This document shows, piece after piece, positions 17,662-26,446 of a DNA stretch of 46,208 nt. This DNA is from Hyphococcus sp. GTDB lineage: Bacteria; Pseudomonadota; Alphaproteobacteria; Caulobacterales; Parvularculaceae. Numbering within the stretch: the stretch's first letter is position 1; every line of letters starts with the position of its first letter. The stretch is taken from the NCBI GenBank assembly GCA_021776245.1, contig JAJFGF010000009.1, positions 1-46,208 of the forward strand, given 5' to 3'. Below the pieces are notes generated by a model, which was not told the DNA's origin, did not search any database, and saw nothing but the letters and a program-made list of their open reading frames with translations. The translations under genes and the position numbers were made by a program.

Positions 17662-18453
17662 ATGACCAACGCCGCATCGCTTTTCGATCTTTCCGGGAAA
17701 ACCGCAATCATTACAGGCGCGTCGCGCGGCATTGGCGAAGCCATAGCCCGGCGCATGGCGCAAAGCGGCGCCAATGTCATCATCTCAAGTCGAAAAATTG
17801 ACGCCTGCCAGACGGTGGCTGACGCCATCAATGAAACACAAGGCCGTGAAGCTGCATATGCAATTGCCTGTAATATTTCTCACAAAGAGGAATTGCAGGG
17901 GCTCGTTGCTGGGACCAAAACAAAATGGGGACCGGCCGATATCCTTGTCTCCAATGCGGCGGTCAATCCTTATTTCGGTCCGTCTTCGGCCATGTCAGAT
18001 GAACAGTTCGACAAAATTTTGACCTGCAATGTGAAAGCCTCACATTGGCTGTCGCATATGGTGCTGCCGGATATGCGGGTGAAAAAGGACGGCGCCATCA
18101 TTATCATTTCATCAATTGGCGGGTATGTCGGCTCCGATATGATCGGCGGCTACAACATTTCAAAAGCGGCAGACCTGCAACTGGCGCGCAATCTGGCAGT
18201 GGAATGCGGTCCAGACAATATTCGCGTCAATTGCATATGTCCGGGCGTTGTTAAAACCTACTTTGCCGAAGCGCTTTGGAAAGATCCGAAAATCGAAAAG
18301 ATGATGACACAAAAATTGCCGTTGCGGCGATTTGGCGAGCCTGACGATATTGCCGGCGCTGCGGTCTTTATGGCGTCGCCAGCGGGCCGCTGGATGACCG
18401 GGCAGGCGATGATTGTCGATGGCGGCGCGTTGGTCAGCATGGGCGGGCTTTAG
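17662..18453 (+). CDS. Short-chain dehydrogenase/reductase
   Basis: 263 residues with a classical SDR fold. The cofactor motif TGASRGIG lies near the N-terminus, the NAA equivalent is SNAAV, and the catalytic Ser is in IIISSIGG. YNISK supplies the catalytic Tyr and Lys, and PGVVKT follows. An Arg/Lys after the second strand (SSRK) suggests NADP(H) preference. The C-terminal substrate loop (FAEALWKDPKIEKMM) resembles glucose or 3-oxoacyl reductase-like SDRs, but the substrate cannot be assigned. A ribosome-binding site (AGGAGG) sits upstream. Confidence 0.92.
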   Translation: MTNAASLFDLSGKTAIITGASRGIGEAIARRMAQSGANVIISSRKIDACQTVADAINETQGREAAYAIACNISHKEELQGLVAGTKTKWGPADILVSNAAVNPYFGPSSAMSDEQFDKILTCNVKASHWLSHMVLPDMRVKKDGAIIIISSIGGYVGSDMIGGYNISKAADLQLARNLAVECGPDNIRVNCICPGVVKTYFAEALWKDPKIEKMMTQKLPLRRFGEPDDIAGAAVFMASPAGRWMTGQAMIVDGGALVSMGGL

Positions 18454-18489
18454 CGTTGTTATTTACCATTCACAAAATTTCTGTTGTCC

Positions 18490-19242
18490 ATGCATAAAGA
18501 TCCGTCTACGTCTTTTGGTGAAAAAGCCGTGTGCTATACACGCTTTCGGCCCGATTATGCCGAAGCGATATTTGACTTTCTTGACGTCAACATGTCCGGA
18601 GGTCGCAAGCTGGCCGTCGAATTGGGCGCGGGCTCCGGGCAGGCGACGCGCTCGATCGCCAGAATGTTTGAGCGTGTGATTGCGATTGAGCCCGATCAAA
18701 GACTTATCGAACAAGCGAAACTTCCGAACAATGTGGAAACGCGGGTCGGCGCCGCCGAGGAGGTTGAATTCGGTCCGCAAAGTGTCGATGCGATTATTTC
18801 GGCAACGGCGTTTCACTGGATGGATCAGCCTGCAATCTGTAAAAAAGCCGCGCATTGGCTGGCGCCCGGCGGCGTCTTTTTTCCCTTTGCCTATAATGTG
18901 TTCAAATTTGAAGGGCGCGCGCAGGACTATTTTGAAAGAGAATTTGAAAAATGGCGTCCCTATCGCGATGCGCGTCTTGATAACAATTATGATTATCCGG
19001 CGATTTTGGATCGTTCCGGCGTTTTTTTATCGATCGCGCCGTTACGCACCGAGACGTCAATTGAACTGAGTGCGCACGCCGCTGCAGGACTTATTTGCAC
19101 GGCCTCTTATGCGGCCGCTTATGCACATACAGTGTCGGGTGCGGATATATATTTCAACGAGGTCCGAAACACGCTCAGCGCGTTTGGCGAACGCATAAAG
19201 GTGACGTTTCCGATCATCGGCGCAATTGGCCGGGTATGTTAA
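18490..19242 (+). CDS. Class I SAM-dependent methyltransferase (Methyltransf_11 type)
   Basis: 250 residues from the ATG at 18490; a TTG two codons earlier is less likely. The SAM motif AVELGAGSGQATRSIA is followed by the acidic VIAIEPDQRLIEQA and by VDAIISATAFHWMD, which is typical of small-molecule methyltransferases related to yeast Tmt1 and its relatives. The substrate is unknown. Its stop codon overlaps that of the convergent aminopeptidase gene by four bases. Confidence 0.85.
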   Translation: MHKDPSTSFGEKAVCYTRFRPDYAEAIFDFLDVNMSGGRKLAVELGAGSGQATRSIARMFERVIAIEPDQRLIEQAKLPNNVETRVGAAEEVEFGPQSVDAIISATAFHWMDQPAICKKAAHWLAPGGVFFPFAYNVFKFEGRAQDYFEREFEKWRPYRDARLDNNYDYPAILDRSGVFLSIAPLRTETSIELSAHAAAGLICTASYAAAYAHTVSGADIYFNEVRNTLSAFGERIKVTFPIIGAIGRVC

Positions 19243-21056
19243 ATAGGCCTTGTTGCGTTTTTGAACCAGTCCTCGATATTATCGGGCAACAGTGGCGACA
19301 ATGTCTCAAAGACGCGTGCGTGATAATCATTGAGCCATTGGCGTTCGTCCGCTGTCAACAAATCCGGCAGGACGAGGTCGAGATTGATTGGCGCCAGGGT
19401 GATTGTTTCAAACGACATCATTTCCCGTTCGCCGCCCGGCACGGTCTGCGGCGGCTTCACGATAATCAGATTTTCAATGCGAATGCCAAACTCTTCAGCT
19501 TTGTAAAATCCGGGCTCGTTCGAAAGAATCATGCCGGGCAACAGCGCTTGCGAATTCGGCGCCTTGGCGATCCGTTGCGGGCCTTCATGGACGCCAAGAA
19601 AAGAACCTACGCCATGGCCGGTGCCGTGATCATAATCGAGGCCCGCATCCCATAGCGGTTTGCGCGCCATGACGTCCAGATGTGTGCCGGTTGTGCCCGC
19701 AGGAAACTTCATTGTCGCAAGTCCGATGTGACCTTTCAACACGCGGGTAAAGCGGTCGCACATCTCTTTTGTCGCTTCGCCGATGGGCGTTGTGCGCGTG
19801 ATATCCGTCGTGCCGTCGGGATATTGACCGCCAGAATCGACCAGATAGAGTGTGCCTTTTTCGAGTTTCTTATTCGTTGTTGTCGATACTTTGTAATGAC
19901 AAAGCGCGCCATTCGAGCCGGCGCCGGAAATTGTGTCAAAACTAATATCGCGCAACTCATCTGATGCGGCGCGGAATTCCTCGAGTTTTTTCGCGGCGAC
20001 AACCTCATCGATGTCGCCGCTTTGCGCTTTTGTTTCGATCCAGTGAAGAAACTGCGTTACCGCGACGCCGTCGCGAATATGCGCCGATCGGGCGCCGTCA
20101 AGTTCAGTCTTGTTCTTGGTTGCCCGGGGCAATGCGCAAGGATCGGTCAATTCGATGATTTTCGCGCCGGTCGCGCGCATTGTCTCGACGAATCGTGACG
20201 GCGCCAGGGCCGGGTCAGCCGCAACTTTGGCGCCGCTGGCGCCAAGTTTTTCAAGAGCGCTGGTCACATCCGTCTCGGCGCGAATATCAACGTCATTGCC
20301 GAGGAATTCAGGTAATTGATTGTCAATTTTTTCAGGCGCAAGGAATAATGTCGCTGAACCGTCTTTGTTCAAGAGCGCGCGGCTTAGGGGCAAAGGCGTG
20401 CGGTTGACGTCGCTCCCGCGAATATTAAACAGCCACGCGACCGATGGCGGCGAGGTGATAAGAACCGTATCCGCGCCGGCCTTTTCGACTGCGGCTGCAA
20501 TTTCACGGCGTTTATCCGCGGAAGCTTTGCCGGCGAATTTAATATCATGAGGTTTGACCACACCGCTTGGCAGCGGCGGCTGATCGTTCCAGGCGGCATC
20601 GACCGGGTTTTCTGAAACGGCGATGAGCGTAAAGCCTGCTTTTTTTTCGGCAGCTTGCAGCCGCTTCACGCTTGCCATTGTGTGCAGCATGGGATCATAG
20701 CCAATACGCGCGCCTGCGCTTGCGTTTTCTGCAAGCCATTTGTCCGGCGGCATTTCCGTTAAATCTTCGTAGCTGAAATATTCGCCATCAACCTGTTGGC
20801 GCACCTGCAGCGTATAGCGCCCGTCGGTGAACATGATTGCGCGGTCTGTCATGACAATCGCAGCGCCTGCGGAACCCGAAAAGCCTGACGGCCACATTAA
20901 CCTCTCGGCATAGGCCGGAATATATTCATTTTGATATTCATCATCATGGGGGATGACAAAGCCATCGAGGTTTTGTTTTTTCATTTCCGCGCGCAAAAGC
21001 GGCAGATGGTTGCCTGCAAAACTGCGGTCGGAAACGGGTTCATAGGTTTGAAACAT
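19239..21056 (-). CDS. Xaa-Pro aminopeptidase, M24B family (aminopeptidase P type)
   Basis: 605 residues from the ATG at 21056; a TTG lies one codon upstream. The layout is that of the long, three-domain eukaryote-like form: two creatinase-like N-terminal domains (about 20-310) and the pita-bread catalytic domain (about 320-540). The dimetal ligands are visible: two Asp in DSGGQYPDGTTDITRT, His in HGTGHGVGSFLGVHEGP, Glu in SNEPGFY and Glu in RIENLI. It removes N-terminal residues preceding proline. No signal peptide is present, so it should be cytoplasmic. Confidence 0.94.
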   Translation of the reverse strand: MFQTYEPVSDRSFAGNHLPLLRAEMKKQNLDGFVIPHDDEYQNEYIPAYAERLMWPSGFSGSAGAAIVMTDRAIMFTDGRYTLQVRQQVDGEYFSYEDLTEMPPDKWLAENASAGARIGYDPMLHTMASVKRLQAAEKKAGFTLIAVSENPVDAAWNDQPPLPSGVVKPHDIKFAGKASADKRREIAAAVEKAGADTVLITSPPSVAWLFNIRGSDVNRTPLPLSRALLNKDGSATLFLAPEKIDNQLPEFLGNDVDIRAETDVTSALEKLGASGAKVAADPALAPSRFVETMRATGAKIIELTDPCALPRATKNKTELDGARSAHIRDGVAVTQFLHWIETKAQSGDIDEVVAAKKLEEFRAASDELRDISFDTISGAGSNGALCHYKVSTTTNKKLEKGTLYLVDSGGQYPDGTTDITRTTPIGEATKEMCDRFTRVLKGHIGLATMKFPAGTTGTHLDVMARKPLWDAGLDYDHGTGHGVGSFLGVHEGPQRIAKAPNSQALLPGMILSNEPGFYKAEEFGIRIENLIIVKPPQTVPGGEREMMSFETITLAPINLDLVLPDLLTADERQWLNDYHARVFETLSPLLPDNIEDWFKNATRPI

Positions 21057-21259
21057 CAAAGATCACTTTGTCAAAAATTGCCGGGCGATTGCAGGCAATA
21101 TTGCCCTTTGCCTCGCCCGCCACAAGGGGGGCTCAAGATACGATAGTACTTCAGTCTGATCTTGTACTGGCAGGTTTTCTCAAAAAAAGTCATTCACATG
21201 GTGATTTTGGATCGGCTGGAACTCGCCAAAGGCGGTCATAGCCCAACTGAGTTTCGGCC

Positions 21260-21643
21260 TTAATGCATCCCTCTAGATGCCAGTCCTAATTTTTTCAGGT
21301 GCACCCTCTCAAACATAAATATGCCTCCAAATATCAAGACTGCGGCAAACGAAAAAAATCGTGAAACAGGGATGCCATAAAAACCCACCGGTATGCCTCC
21401 ATAAACCCAAATCACGATTGCCAAAACAGTGGCCACAGACATCAAGATCATTATGGCAACCGCCAATATCCGTGCATAGAAATTCACAAAAACACCTGCA
21501 ATTGCGATCAATACGATCATTCCCGATAGGAAACTCGCCGGCCCTAATTTCGTTATGTCAAAGACTCCTCCAGGCACGCCCAGATAGATTCCGACTGACA
21601 AGATTATCAACGCATTTAATATGTTTCCAAGCCTATTGCTCAT
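21260..21643 (-). CDS. Small membrane protein of unknown function
   Basis: 127 residues with four probable transmembrane helices: about 8-26, 35-55, 60-82 and 92-112 (LIILSVGIYLGVPGGVF, SGMIVLIAIAGVFVNFYARILAVAIMILMSVATVLAIVIWVYGG, FFSFAAVLIFGGIFMF). I do not recognise the family. The gene and its flanks are visibly richer in A and T than the neighbours, and gaps of about 200 bases on either side carry nothing recognisable. This is compatible with an acquired gene. Confidence 0.6.
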   Translation of the reverse strand: MSNRLGNILNALIILSVGIYLGVPGGVFDITKLGPASFLSGMIVLIAIAGVFVNFYARILAVAIMILMSVATVLAIVIWVYGGIPVGFYGIPVSRFFSFAAVLIFGGIFMFERVHLKKLGLASRGMH

Positions 21644-21846
21644 GATTTTTTGATAACCTCAACTGACTGCAGTCATCCCACCTTGTAGTCTTTTGAATTT
21701 CGAATGGGAAAATCTATCACAAGTTCCCAAAAGGTACGAATGTCCATTTTGGGCCAATAATAGCGTGAGCAGCGGCGACGTTGAGTGGCTTCTGGGCGAC
21801 CTAAAACCGCCATGATAATTAAACTGAGACACTACCCAAGGCGCGC

Positions 21847-22731
21847 CTACTCCTTGACAAAAAGCAATACAGGCCATGTCTGCTGATCAAGTCGGTTGAT
21901 GAGGCGAAAGCCAGCTGTTTCATACGTGCTGACGACGCCTGGTTCCTGCTCAGTCATCAATCCCGCCAGCATCACCCGGCCATTTTTTTTCACGTGATCG
22001 GCCATATCCGGGGCCAATTCTGAAAGCGGTCCCGCAAGAATATTGGCAAATACAAAATCGAAAGGCGCCGCGGCCGCTATTTTATGGTGGTCGAAACCTG
22101 CCGCTGTAACAGTTTCGACCTTGTCGCCGGCGCCGTTGAGCGCTGCATTTTCGGCCGCGATTGAAACTGAGTTTTCGTCAATGTCGCTGGCCAGCAAACG
22201 GCGCCCCCACAATTTTGCCGCCGCGATCGAAAGGACAGCGGACCCGCAACCCAAATCCAATATGGTCTTCGGCGCAAAGCCGGCAAACCGATCCAAGAGA
22301 GTCAAGCATCCCGCTGTCGTCGGATGATGGCCGGTGCCGAACGCCTGATTGGCGTCAATGCGGATTGGAATATCGCCGTCCGCGTTTGGCAGCTTGTCCG
22401 TATCGTGAACGCCATAAAGAACAAACCGTCCGGCGCGGACAATGCCCAGTCCTTCCAGGGAATGCGCGACCCAATCGACATCGGGCAACGCTTCCGAGGC
22501 TCCGGCGCCAAGGCCGCCATGTTCGGCGACAAGTTCATTCACCGCATCAATATCGGGGGCGATTTCAAAATACGCCTCAAGCCGCCAGGCGCTGTCGCTG
22601 TCTTCAACTGTGGCGTCATCCTTGGTGAGACTCACGGCGCCGGCGGGCGGCCAGAGTATTTCACTCAGGGCGTCGCCAGCGGCTTCAAGGGGCGCGCGCT
22701 CGCCCCGCCATGTGATTTTTTGAGAGGGCAT
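21847..22731 (-). CDS. prmA: Ribosomal protein L11 methyltransferase
   Basis: 294 residues. The N-terminal substrate-recognition domain is followed by the PrmA signature ANQAFGTGHHPTTAGCL and the SAM motif ILDLGCGSAVLSIAAAKL. Then come DIDENSV and the NPPY-like FVFANILAGPL. It trimethylates L11. It is the last gene of a tight minus-strand operon, 14 bases after the AhpD-like gene and downstream of uvrD. Confidence 0.95.
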   Translation of the reverse strand: MPSQKITWRGERAPLEAAGDALSEILWPPAGAVSLTKDDATVEDSDSAWRLEAYFEIAPDIDAVNELVAEHGGLGAGASEALPDVDWVAHSLEGLGIVRAGRFVLYGVHDTDKLPNADGDIPIRIDANQAFGTGHHPTTAGCLTLLDRFAGFAPKTILDLGCGSAVLSIAAAKLWGRRLLASDIDENSVSIAAENAALNGAGDKVETVTAAGFDHHKIAAAAPFDFVFANILAGPLSELAPDMADHVKKNGRVMLAGLMTEQEPGVVSTYETAGFRLINRLDQQTWPVLLFVKE

Positions 22732-22745
22732 ATTTTTTCTGCGCG

Positions 22746-23366
22746 CTACCGATGACCCCAGTCATCACGATCATTGCTGTTGTTGGGCGACAGGCCGAGT
22801 TGATCGCCTTCGGTCGTAACGCCGAGTCCCAGGACGGTACGGTTAGCATAGGCGAAATAAGCGGCGACCTGATTGATTTCAAGAATCTCGCCGTCGTCCC
22901 AGCCAGCCGCGCGAAGCTGTTCAATCTGCGCTTCAGCGATGTATGCAGGCGCAGTGGTCAATTTGGCGGCGTAATTCAGGGCTGTGATTTCCTTTTGCGA
23001 GAGCGCAGGCGTTACAATGACGCCGCTTTCAAGCGCTTCAGCTAAAGCTGATTTGATCACGCCGGATTTTTCTTCATCATTTAACAGTTTGCGCAAGCCT
23101 TCAAAGTGATGCGCGACGCAATAATCGCATTGATTGATGAGGCTCACATATACGCCAATGGTTTCGAGCAGCCATTTTGGCGTTGTGTTGGCGCTGTGAT
23201 GAAGAACGTTTTTATATAACGCCATATGGCCTTCAAGAGAGGCCGGGCGCAGGCTGTGCGCGGTCAGGATATTGTCGATGCGGCCATCGGGTCCTTTGAT
23301 GCGCTCATAAATTACTTTGAGCCGCCCCCCGGCGCTATCAGGCGAAATGGTTTTGATAAAGGTGAT
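22746..23366 (-). CDS. AhpD-like peroxidase-related (carboxymuconolactone decarboxylase family) protein, non-canonical start
   Basis: From the first ATG at 23225 there are 159 residues, including the redox motif CDYCVAHH. Family-like sequence continues in frame for about 47 codons further upstream (FIKTISPDS, GRLKVIYERIKGPDGRIDNILTAHSLRPASLEGH). No ATG, GTG or TTG exists between the upstream in-frame stop and 23225. The most sensible start is the ATC at 23366 (reading MTFIKTI), eight bases after AGGA and 20 bases after the uvrD stop; an ATT at 23345 is an alternative. The family uses the CxxC cysteines for hydroperoxide reduction. It is co-transcribed with uvrD and prmA. The domain call is firm; the start is inference. 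Confidence 0.75.
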   Translation of the reverse strand: MTFIKTISPDSAGGRLKVIYERIKGPDGRIDNILTAHSLRPASLEGHMALYKNVLHHSANTTPKWLLETIGVYVSLINQCDYCVAHHFEGLRKLLNDEEKSGVIKSALAEALESGVIVTPALSQKEITALNYAAKLTTAPAYIAEAQIEQLRAAGWDDGEILEINQVAAYFAYANRTVLGLGVTTEGDQLGLSPNNSNDRDDWGHR

Positions 23367-23386
23367 AGTATTGATCCTGTTGCTGA

Positions 23387-25729
23387 TTACGCCGCTTCCA
23401 CAAATGTATCGATCACTTTTTTCAAACCGGAATGTTCAAAGTCAACAGTCAGCTTCTGGCCTTCGATGGATGATATTTTTCCATATCCGAATTTTTGGTG
23501 AAAAACCCGGACGCCGATTTCGAATTTGGAATTTCCCGGCGCACTGACCGATACGGTTTTGGCGCGGCCTTCAATGAGGGGCGCTGAAGAAGCGGGGCGG
23601 GCGTTTGCCGCACGCGCCCGACGCCAGCCTGGATTGTCGTAGTAAGCATCTTCTTTAAGTTTTGTTCCATCGAAAGATGAGTGGCTGGCGAAGCTTTCCG
23701 CCGTATTGCCGTAAAGGCCAGGTTTAGAGACGACTTCAACATGGTCTTCCGGTAATTCGTCGACAAAGCGCGACGGAATGGCCGTTTGCCAACGCCCGTA
23801 GATCTGGCGATTGGCCGCAAACGAAATGCGGCAACTTTGTGCGGCGCGGGTAATGCCCACATAGCCAAGGCGGCGTTCTTCCTCGAGAGCGACCGCGCCT
23901 TTTTCATCAAGAGAGCGCTGGGATGGAAAAATCCCTTCTTCCCACCCCGGCAGGAACACAACTGGAAACTCCAATCCCTTTGCTGCGTGAAGCGTCATTA
24001 GCCAGACCTGGCCATCGCTCGTGGCTTCACTCAGCTCGGACACCAAGACCACATGATCAAGATAGCCTTCCAGCGTGTCGAATTCGGAAACAGCCTGGAT
24101 CAGCTCCTTCAGGTTGTCGAGCTTGCCGGGCGCTGTCGGGGATTTTGAATTCTTCCACATATCGATATAGCCGGATTCTTCGAGCACAAGTTCCGCAAGA
24201 TCAGCCGGCGCCATGTCTTTGGCGTCACGGGCCCAGCGATCAATCGTATCGACAAAATTGACCAGTGACCGGCGCGCAGCGGCGTGCAGATCGTCGCTCT
24301 CCAGGGCATGGCGCGCGGCGACCATCAGCGGAATGTTTTTTGCGCGGGCCAGTTTATGCAGAACCTGCAGCGCTTTGTCGCCCAGACCGCGGCGCGGCTT
24401 GTTGATGATTCGGTCGAAGGCCAGATCGTCATCCTGGCTGCGCAAAAGACGCAAATAGGCGAGGGCGTCGCGGTTTTCTTCGCGTTCGTAAAAGCGCGGA
24501 CCGCCGACAACGCGATAAGCAAGGCCAAGCGTGTTAAAGCGTTCTTCAAAGGCGCGCATCTGAAACGACGCGCGCACCAAAACCGCCATGTCGCTGAGCG
24601 AGCGGCCCCTGCATTGTTCCGCTTCAATATCGTCGCCGATCAGCCGCGCTTCTTCGTCGCCATCCCAGACACCGCGAATTTTGACGCTTTCGCCTTCGGT
24701 GAGATCCGTCCACAGGGTTTTGCCGAGGCGGTCCTTGTTTGCGGCGATCAGCCCCGATGCAGCGCCAAGAATTGCCGGCGTCGAACGGTAATTGCGTTCC
24801 AGGCGGATGACTTTGGCGCCCGGAAAATCCTTTTCGAAGCGCAATATGTTTTCCACCTCGGCGCCGCGCCAACCATAGATAGATTGGTCGTCATCGCCGA
24901 CACAGCAAATATTTTTATGGCTTTGCGCGATCAGGCGCAGCCAGAGATATTGGGCGACATTGGTATCCTGATATTCGTCAACCAGCATATAGGAAAATCG
25001 CCGCTGATATTCGGCGAGCACATCAGGGTTGTTTTGAAATATCGTCAGATTGTGAACAAGAAGATCGCCGAAATCGGCGGCGTTCAGCGTCGTCAAGCGC
25101 GCCTGATAGGCTTTATAAAGATCAATCCCCTTGCCGTCGGCGAAATGCCAGGCTTCATTTGCCGGAACCTTTTCAGGCATCAGGCCTCTGTTTTTCCAGC
25201 CGTCAATCACGGTGGCGAGACCGCGTCCGGTCCAGCGCTTTTCATCGATCCCTGCCGCTTCGATCACCTGTTTCGCGAGACGGGTCTGGTCATCGGCGTC
25301 GAGGATCGTGAACGAGGATTTAAGCCCAACGAGCTCTGCGTGACGGCGTAATATCTGTGCGGCGATGGAATGAAACGTGCCGAGCCATTGCATGCCCTCG
25401 ACGCTGTCGCCGACCAGCTTTTCGATCCGCGCCTTCATTTCACGGGCGGCTTTATTGGTGAAGGTGACCGCCAGAATCTGCCAGGGCTGGGCTCGCCCGG
25501 TAAACAAGAGGTGGGCCAGCCGCGTGGTCAGGGCGCGTGTCTTGCCGGTGCCGGCCCCGGCGAGCATCAACACCGGCCCTTCTGTTGCGAGCACGGCCTC
25601 GCGCTGTTCATCGTTTAGATCTTTGAGGTAAGCTGCTGATTCTGCTTGATTTTCACCATAGGCGCCAGCCCGCGCCGCGGCCACGGCGCGCTCGGATATT
25701 GTTGGCTTTCGATCTGGCTCGGCGCTCAT
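23387..25729 (-). CDS. uvrD: UvrD/PcrA-type superfamily 1A DNA helicase
   Basis: 780 residues. The Walker A motif is LAGAGTGKTRAL (58-64). Motif II is LVDEYQDTN, motif III is DDQSIYGWRGA, motif IV is ERNYRSTPAIL, and motifs V and VI are LMTLHAAKGLEFPVVFLPGWEEG and EERRLGYVGITRA. The C-terminal 50 residues form the tudor-like element (GVRVFHQKFGYGKISSIEG) that binds RNA polymerase in PcrA/UvrD. It acts in nucleotide-excision and mismatch repair. It is the first gene of the operon with the AhpD-like gene and prmA. Confidence 0.96.
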   Translation of the reverse strand: MSAEPDRKPTISERAVAAARAGAYGENQAESAAYLKDLNDEQREAVLATEGPVLMLAGAGTGKTRALTTRLAHLLFTGRAQPWQILAVTFTNKAAREMKARIEKLVGDSVEGMQWLGTFHSIAAQILRRHAELVGLKSSFTILDADDQTRLAKQVIEAAGIDEKRWTGRGLATVIDGWKNRGLMPEKVPANEAWHFADGKGIDLYKAYQARLTTLNAADFGDLLVHNLTIFQNNPDVLAEYQRRFSYMLVDEYQDTNVAQYLWLRLIAQSHKNICCVGDDDQSIYGWRGAEVENILRFEKDFPGAKVIRLERNYRSTPAILGAASGLIAANKDRLGKTLWTDLTEGESVKIRGVWDGDEEARLIGDDIEAEQCRGRSLSDMAVLVRASFQMRAFEERFNTLGLAYRVVGGPRFYEREENRDALAYLRLLRSQDDDLAFDRIINKPRRGLGDKALQVLHKLARAKNIPLMVAARHALESDDLHAAARRSLVNFVDTIDRWARDAKDMAPADLAELVLEESGYIDMWKNSKSPTAPGKLDNLKELIQAVSEFDTLEGYLDHVVLVSELSEATSDGQVWLMTLHAAKGLEFPVVFLPGWEEGIFPSQRSLDEKGAVALEEERRLGYVGITRAAQSCRISFAANRQIYGRWQTAIPSRFVDELPEDHVEVVSKPGLYGNTAESFASHSSFDGTKLKEDAYYDNPGWRRARAANARPASSAPLIEGRAKTVSVSAPGNSKFEIGVRVFHQKFGYGKISSIEGQKLTVDFEHSGLKKVIDTFVEAA

Positions 25730-25868
25730 AACGGCATCCTAGTCCTATGAGAACGATTCTGGAACATCCTGACATATTGGGTATCGCGGAATTTGCAATA
25801 TGGCGCAAAATAAGGGTTATAGGGGTGCTGTAGGGAGAGAGCGCAATTCAAAACAAGGAGGAGACCGG

Positions 25869-26204
25869 ATGTCCGGTAAATTTGAGCTCTATAAGGATAA
25901 AGCAGGCGAGTTTCGCTTTCGATTGAAGGCCGGCAATGGCGAGAACATTCTCGCCAGCGAAGGCTACAAGGACAAAGGCAGCGCTGAAAATGGCATTGCG
26001 TCGGTCAAAAAAAACGCCGCTGACAAAGCGCGTTTTGAGATTAAACAGTCCACGAGCGGCAAGCCGTATTTCGTTTTGAAGGCGGCGAACCATCAAGTCA
26101 TCGGTCAGTCGCAGATGTATGATTCCGAAAGCGGCGCCAAAAGCGGCGTGTCGTCGGTGATGACCAATGCGCCGGACGCGCCGGTGAACGATCGGACCGG
26201 CTAA
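25869..26204 (+). CDS. YegP family (DUF1508) protein
   Basis: 111 residues from the ATG at 25869, preceded by a strong AAGGAGGAGA ribosome-binding site; the frame is open upstream from 25800. It has two tandem DUF1508 repeats, FELYKDKAGEFRFRLKAGNGENILASEGYKDKGSAENGIASVKKNA and FEIKQSTSGKPYFVLKAANHQVIGQSQMYDSESGAKSGVSSVMTNA. These are small beta-beta-alpha units found across bacteria, with no established function. A clear terminator follows. Confidence 0.9.
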   Translation: MSGKFELYKDKAGEFRFRLKAGNGENILASEGYKDKGSAENGIASVKKNAADKARFEIKQSTSGKPYFVLKAANHQVIGQSQMYDSESGAKSGVSSVMTNAPDAPVNDRTG

Positions 26205-26229
26205 TAGAGCTATGGTTATTGCATTTGGA

Positions 26230-26259
26230 AAACGCCGCCTTTTAAGGCGGCGTTTTTTT
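26230..26259 (+). terminator. Rho-independent terminator after the YegP-family gene
   Basis: AACGCCGCCTT and AAGGCGGCGTT form an 11-bp stem around a very short loop, and the T-rich tract that ends the right arm continues to seven T residues. It lies about 25 bases after the stop. Confidence 0.85.
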
Positions 26260-26342
26260 ATCAATGGAGGCGATGGCGCCATGAAAGATGCTGTAGTATT
26301 TTTGCTTTAGGTTCTTGTTTTCGCATGATGTTTCCGAATGTC

Positions 26343-26390
26343 TGGCGGCTTTGCCGCCAAACGGTCCCCGTTAAAGGCTTCGCCTTTAAC
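26343..26390. repeat. Pair of perfect hairpins, REP-like
   Basis: TGGCGGC-TTT-GCCGCCA (26343-26359) and GTTAAAGGC-TTC-GCCTTTAAC (26370-26390) are two perfect stem-loops, ten bases apart, in the intergenic space before the GNAT gene. Tandem short hairpins of this kind resemble REP/BIME or other small dispersed palindromic elements. Copy number elsewhere in the genome cannot be judged here. Confidence 0.5.
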
Positions 26391-26446
26391 TTCGCGTTAT
26401 GCTTTAAGCAGCGGTAACTCTGCAGTTTCAAGCGCGATCAATCATT

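Noticed and set aside
21659-21877. 72-residue minus-strand frame overlapping the prmA end
   Set aside because: It overlaps the prmA 3' end in another frame, has no clear ribosome-binding site and shows no recognisable family.
24284-25351. 355-residue plus-strand frame
   Set aside because: It is antisense to uvrD, in which all helicase motifs are intact.
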